Position numbers and translations under genes: made by a program
Notes under the pieces: model-generated
What the model saw: only the letters and a program-made list of their open reading frames with translations
Told to the model about the DNA's origin: nothing
The model's database searches: none
Shown here: positions 61,531-64,000 of the stretch, piece by piece
How the letters are laid out: every line of letters begins with the position of its first letter
How positions within the stretch are numbered: the stretch's first letter is position 1
Source: Cucumis sativus
Lineage: Eukaryota > Streptophyta > Magnoliopsida > Cucurbitales > Cucurbitaceae
Assembly (NCBI RefSeq): GCF_000004075.3
Contig: NC_026659.2
Span: forward strand, 6,634,001-6,698,000
Reading direction: 5' to 3'
DNA: 64,000 nt

Positions 61531-63716
61531 ATGAGCATAATCAGCAAGTCTCGTCTCGATGCAATTGTATCTGCGTTCGTTACTGTTCATCCTCATGAGA
61601 TTTCGGCTCTGCTTCACTCTGCCTTCTGCTTCTTTTTCGTAAGTTCATGAAATCATCTGTTTCTTCTTTTGTTGATTGACCGTTTTCAGGAAGTTTAATT
61701 TGAATTTGTTCTTTGTCTATCTTAGATTTTGAGTGCCTATTTTGTGGTGCTTCCATTGCGCGATGAGGGTGCGATTTCTTTGGGCTTGTCAAATTTGCCG
61801 AGCCTTTTTGTGGGGTCTTTGGTGCTAACTTTGATTGCTGCACCTGTTTCCTCTCACATTTTCTCTTTGCCTAATCTTTCCAAAGGAAAGGTACTTTTCT
61901 CGAAGTCTTGCTTTCCCATTTTGATAAGTCGTTCTTTATTGTCTTGTAAATTGTGATTCTTGAAATTCCAGGCTTTGGTTTTGATACACAGGTTTTTTAG
62001 TGTATCACTAGTTGCATTTTTCATTCTATGGCAATCTTCGTCTACTGGCCACTCCTCCAAGGTAACATGACAATCTGGTAAATGATTTTGTTGTTATTAT
62101 TTTCTAAAGCTCTACAACAAATGAGGATAGAGATTCCAACTTTTAACCATAATCAGTTGAGCTATGTTGATGTCAACTTGTGATATCAATTTCTCCATTG
62201 CTACTTATTTAGGTTCTTCAGTGAAACTAGCTCAAACTAATAGGTTGGCAGCATGCGAATTGTTAGAATTGGGTAGAGAAGAAATGATATTTCCAGGATT
62301 CAACACCAGACACTATTCATGTTCTATAGAAATGAATTCACCATTCTTTCAGTTCAATCCATGGTGGTGACTGGCCTTGCATTTATATCCTCCCAGTTTT
62401 TTTGGTACTTAAATGTTTGTCCAATCAAGCTTGTTGTCATGTGAGATTAGTTGAGGTGCACGTAAGCCGGCCTGAATACTCACAAATATATATTATAATC
62501 TAAACCTAATAATTTAAGCAAAAAGGTTCCGATAAATTTGATCGTGTATGTATATTCTTAATATTCTACTTTCTTTTTTGAACTCTGTTTTGGTTTTTCA
62601 ATTTTAGGGGTTTTTGGCCATGTTCTTTGCTGCAAAAGAGGACCCAAAAGATTATGGTGACCAATCAAGCTCTATTTCTTCCATAGGTTGGGATAAACAT
62701 GGATGGTTTTACGTTGCAGTCAGAATTGGATTTTTCCTTTGGGTATTAAAGTCATCTTATTATTTTTGCATATACAGTCACTTTCAGAAATGTGTTGATT
62801 TGTCCTAAGTTCAATGGGTGAAAGTAATAATTACTTCTTTTGAAGGTGGCTTTACTTAATCTAATTACTATCTCCTCAACTTGGGCAAGAGTTATTGATG
62901 TCATGGATAGTGAGGTATATCTTCAGTTTCAGCCACACTTTATAGGTTTTGTACTTGCAGATTTCTAACTTTTTTTTTTTCAGTCAGGTGCCAGATTATT
63001 TGGATTCATAGGTGCTGGTGCCACACTCGGCCAGCTTTTTGGTTCTCTATTTGCAACAGTAATGGCTTGGTTGGGGCCCTGTATGTCTCCCTCCTGCTTT
63101 ACTTCTTAAAAGTGCAATCTTCTATTAATTCCTCCTGTTATGCAATAACATAGGTCCATCTTTCTGTTCCTTTGTCTTATTTTCAATCTGTGATTTTGAT
63201 TTTTCATCAATTAATTTGTAGTTTTGAGGAGGAAAAACTGTTACATCTGTTTCTTCTTTTCTAAAACTAACATAGATCTGTCATGGCAGTTCTTCTCCTC
63301 TTTTCTGCTATACTTATGGAATTCGCTGCACGATTGTCTGAAGGGATAAACCAGGATATGCCTCACCCTGGTGAAGAATTATCTCTCATCAGGTTGCCAG
63401 TTATGATAATTATTGTTTATGGAATCTTTTAATAAAAAGTATCTCTTAGCAAGTCTCATGGGATTATAAAGTTCCGACCTCTTGTTGATGTGCCATATTT
63501 TCTTGCAGGGATGCAGATCCCAGTCATGAGAATGACTCTGAAGGGCTGGGTACATCTGCTTTTAAGGGTCATTCTCCCAAAGCTAATTCTACAATGAAGC
63601 CTCATCCCTGGGCTATCTTTGATGGAATGATGCTCATTTTTTCATCCTCCTACCTGATGTGTGTAGCGTTATTCCTATGGCTGAGTGCTGTTATCTCATC
63701 CTTCTTCTACCTTCAG
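61531..63716 (+). CDS. Multi-pass membrane protein, MFS / ATP:ADP-antiporter-like, incomplete
   Basis: Eight exons before the right edge: 61531-61638, 61726-61890, 61972-62061, 62608-62742, 62846-62914, 62984-63080, 63290-63392, 63509-63716, giving 325 aa so far with open phases. Hydrophobic helices alternate with short loops. The start of the fold, YFVVLPLRDEGAISLGLSNL...LFVGSLVLTLIAAPVSSHIF followed by IHRFFSVSLVAFFI, resembles the first helices of the TLC/NTT ATP:ADP antiporter branch of the MFS superfamily (RDEG near residue 47, then a P-x(n)-Y/H-RFF block). GARLFGFIGAGATLGQLFGS in helix 6 fits the same pattern. Substrate and membrane are unknown. The next exon lies beyond the window or beyond the LINE-like stretch at 63880. 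The ATG has no in-frame rival close by. Confidence 0.75.
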
Positions 63717-63869
63717 GTACGATTATTCTCGTCCATGATTCGCATTATTGATTTCTTTTTAATACCATCTCTGTTCATGCTATAAGCTCTCAGTTAGCAG
63801 GTAAATTTGTATTTGCACAAACTTTTGAAGGAAAATGCTTAAAATATTTTGCACACCTATTTTCTCTCT

Positions 63870-64000
63870 CTTTTTCGCACTCCTTTTGATGTTATTAAAA
63901 GATTGGAGAAATTGGTCTGTGATGTATTTTGGGAGGGCTCTAGAAGTGATGATGGGATGCATAATATTGAAAGTGGTAAAAGAAAGTATGACACCGAGTT
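63870..64000 (+). pseudogene. Possible LINE reverse transcriptase fragment at the window edge
   Basis: A frame reading DVIKRLEKLVCDVFWEGSRS resembles the plant LINE ORF2 stretch before the zf-RVT domain (IEKLxRDFxWEG). It lies after the exon 8 donor of the membrane protein gene, so it is probably intronic. It is cut by the window end. Confidence 0.4.

Overview
This window is nuclear DNA of a flowering plant. It is AT-rich, its genes carry many spliced introns with plant-type junctions, and its intergenic DNA is full of decayed plant transposons (Ty1/copia, chromodomain Ty3/gypsy, CACTA, probably MULE and LINE). Repeat style and protein wording suggest a eudicot, most likely a cucurbit (Cucumis-like); that species guess is inference. 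No CRISPR, operon, rRNA or tRNA gene is visible.

Eight protein genes can be built exon by exon. Six of the seven complete ones keep an open frame with GT-AG introns throughout; the seventh (CAN) has one GC-AG intron. (1) 1955-5072 (+): Ca2+-dependent staphylococcal-type nuclease of the CAN family, 334 aa. (2) 8170-6607 (-): small Sel1-repeat protein, 157 aa. (3) 12828-19195 (+) and (4) 34987-38032 (+): tandem copies of an AVT6-type vacuolar amino-acid transporter, 439 and 434 aa. (5) 44515-41006 (-): small ARM-like, probably mitochondrial protein, 190 aa. (6) 49802-45835 (-): NOP53/SMO4 ribosome-biogenesis factor, 359 aa. (7) 51211-53828 (+): EIF1AD-type OB-fold protein, 169 aa. (8) 61531 to past the right edge (+): multi-pass MFS / ATP:ADP-antiporter-like protein, incomplete.

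The genes lie in two clusters. The 15 kb between the AVT6 copies (19.2-35 kb) holds no host gene. It contains a reversed copia polyprotein remnant (19.8-21.5 kb), a CACTA remnant (21.7-24.95 kb), a probable MULE fragment (29.5-30.2 kb) and AT-rich DNA. A second transposon block (54.5-60.9 kb) holds a copia remnant, two diverged LTR-like copies and a chromovirus with a readable 3' LTR. The left edge carries a probable Sirevirus-type solo LTR, and 8.8-11.9 kb looks like a non-coding LTR-type element with internal tandem repeats.

The most unusual spot is intron 4 of the first AVT6 gene. It is 2.8 kb, against 0.3 kb in the sister copy, and carries about 1.5 kb of DNA that reads like plant mitochondrial DNA. 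Inside that DNA is a broken reading frame resembling the helicase half of a Rep-type replication initiator. The order CAN - AVT6 - ARM - NOP53 matches the combined content of two duplicated Arabidopsis segments, so this looks like an old conserved gene block opened up by transposons. The genes do not form one pathway; they are ordinary housekeeping and transport genes.
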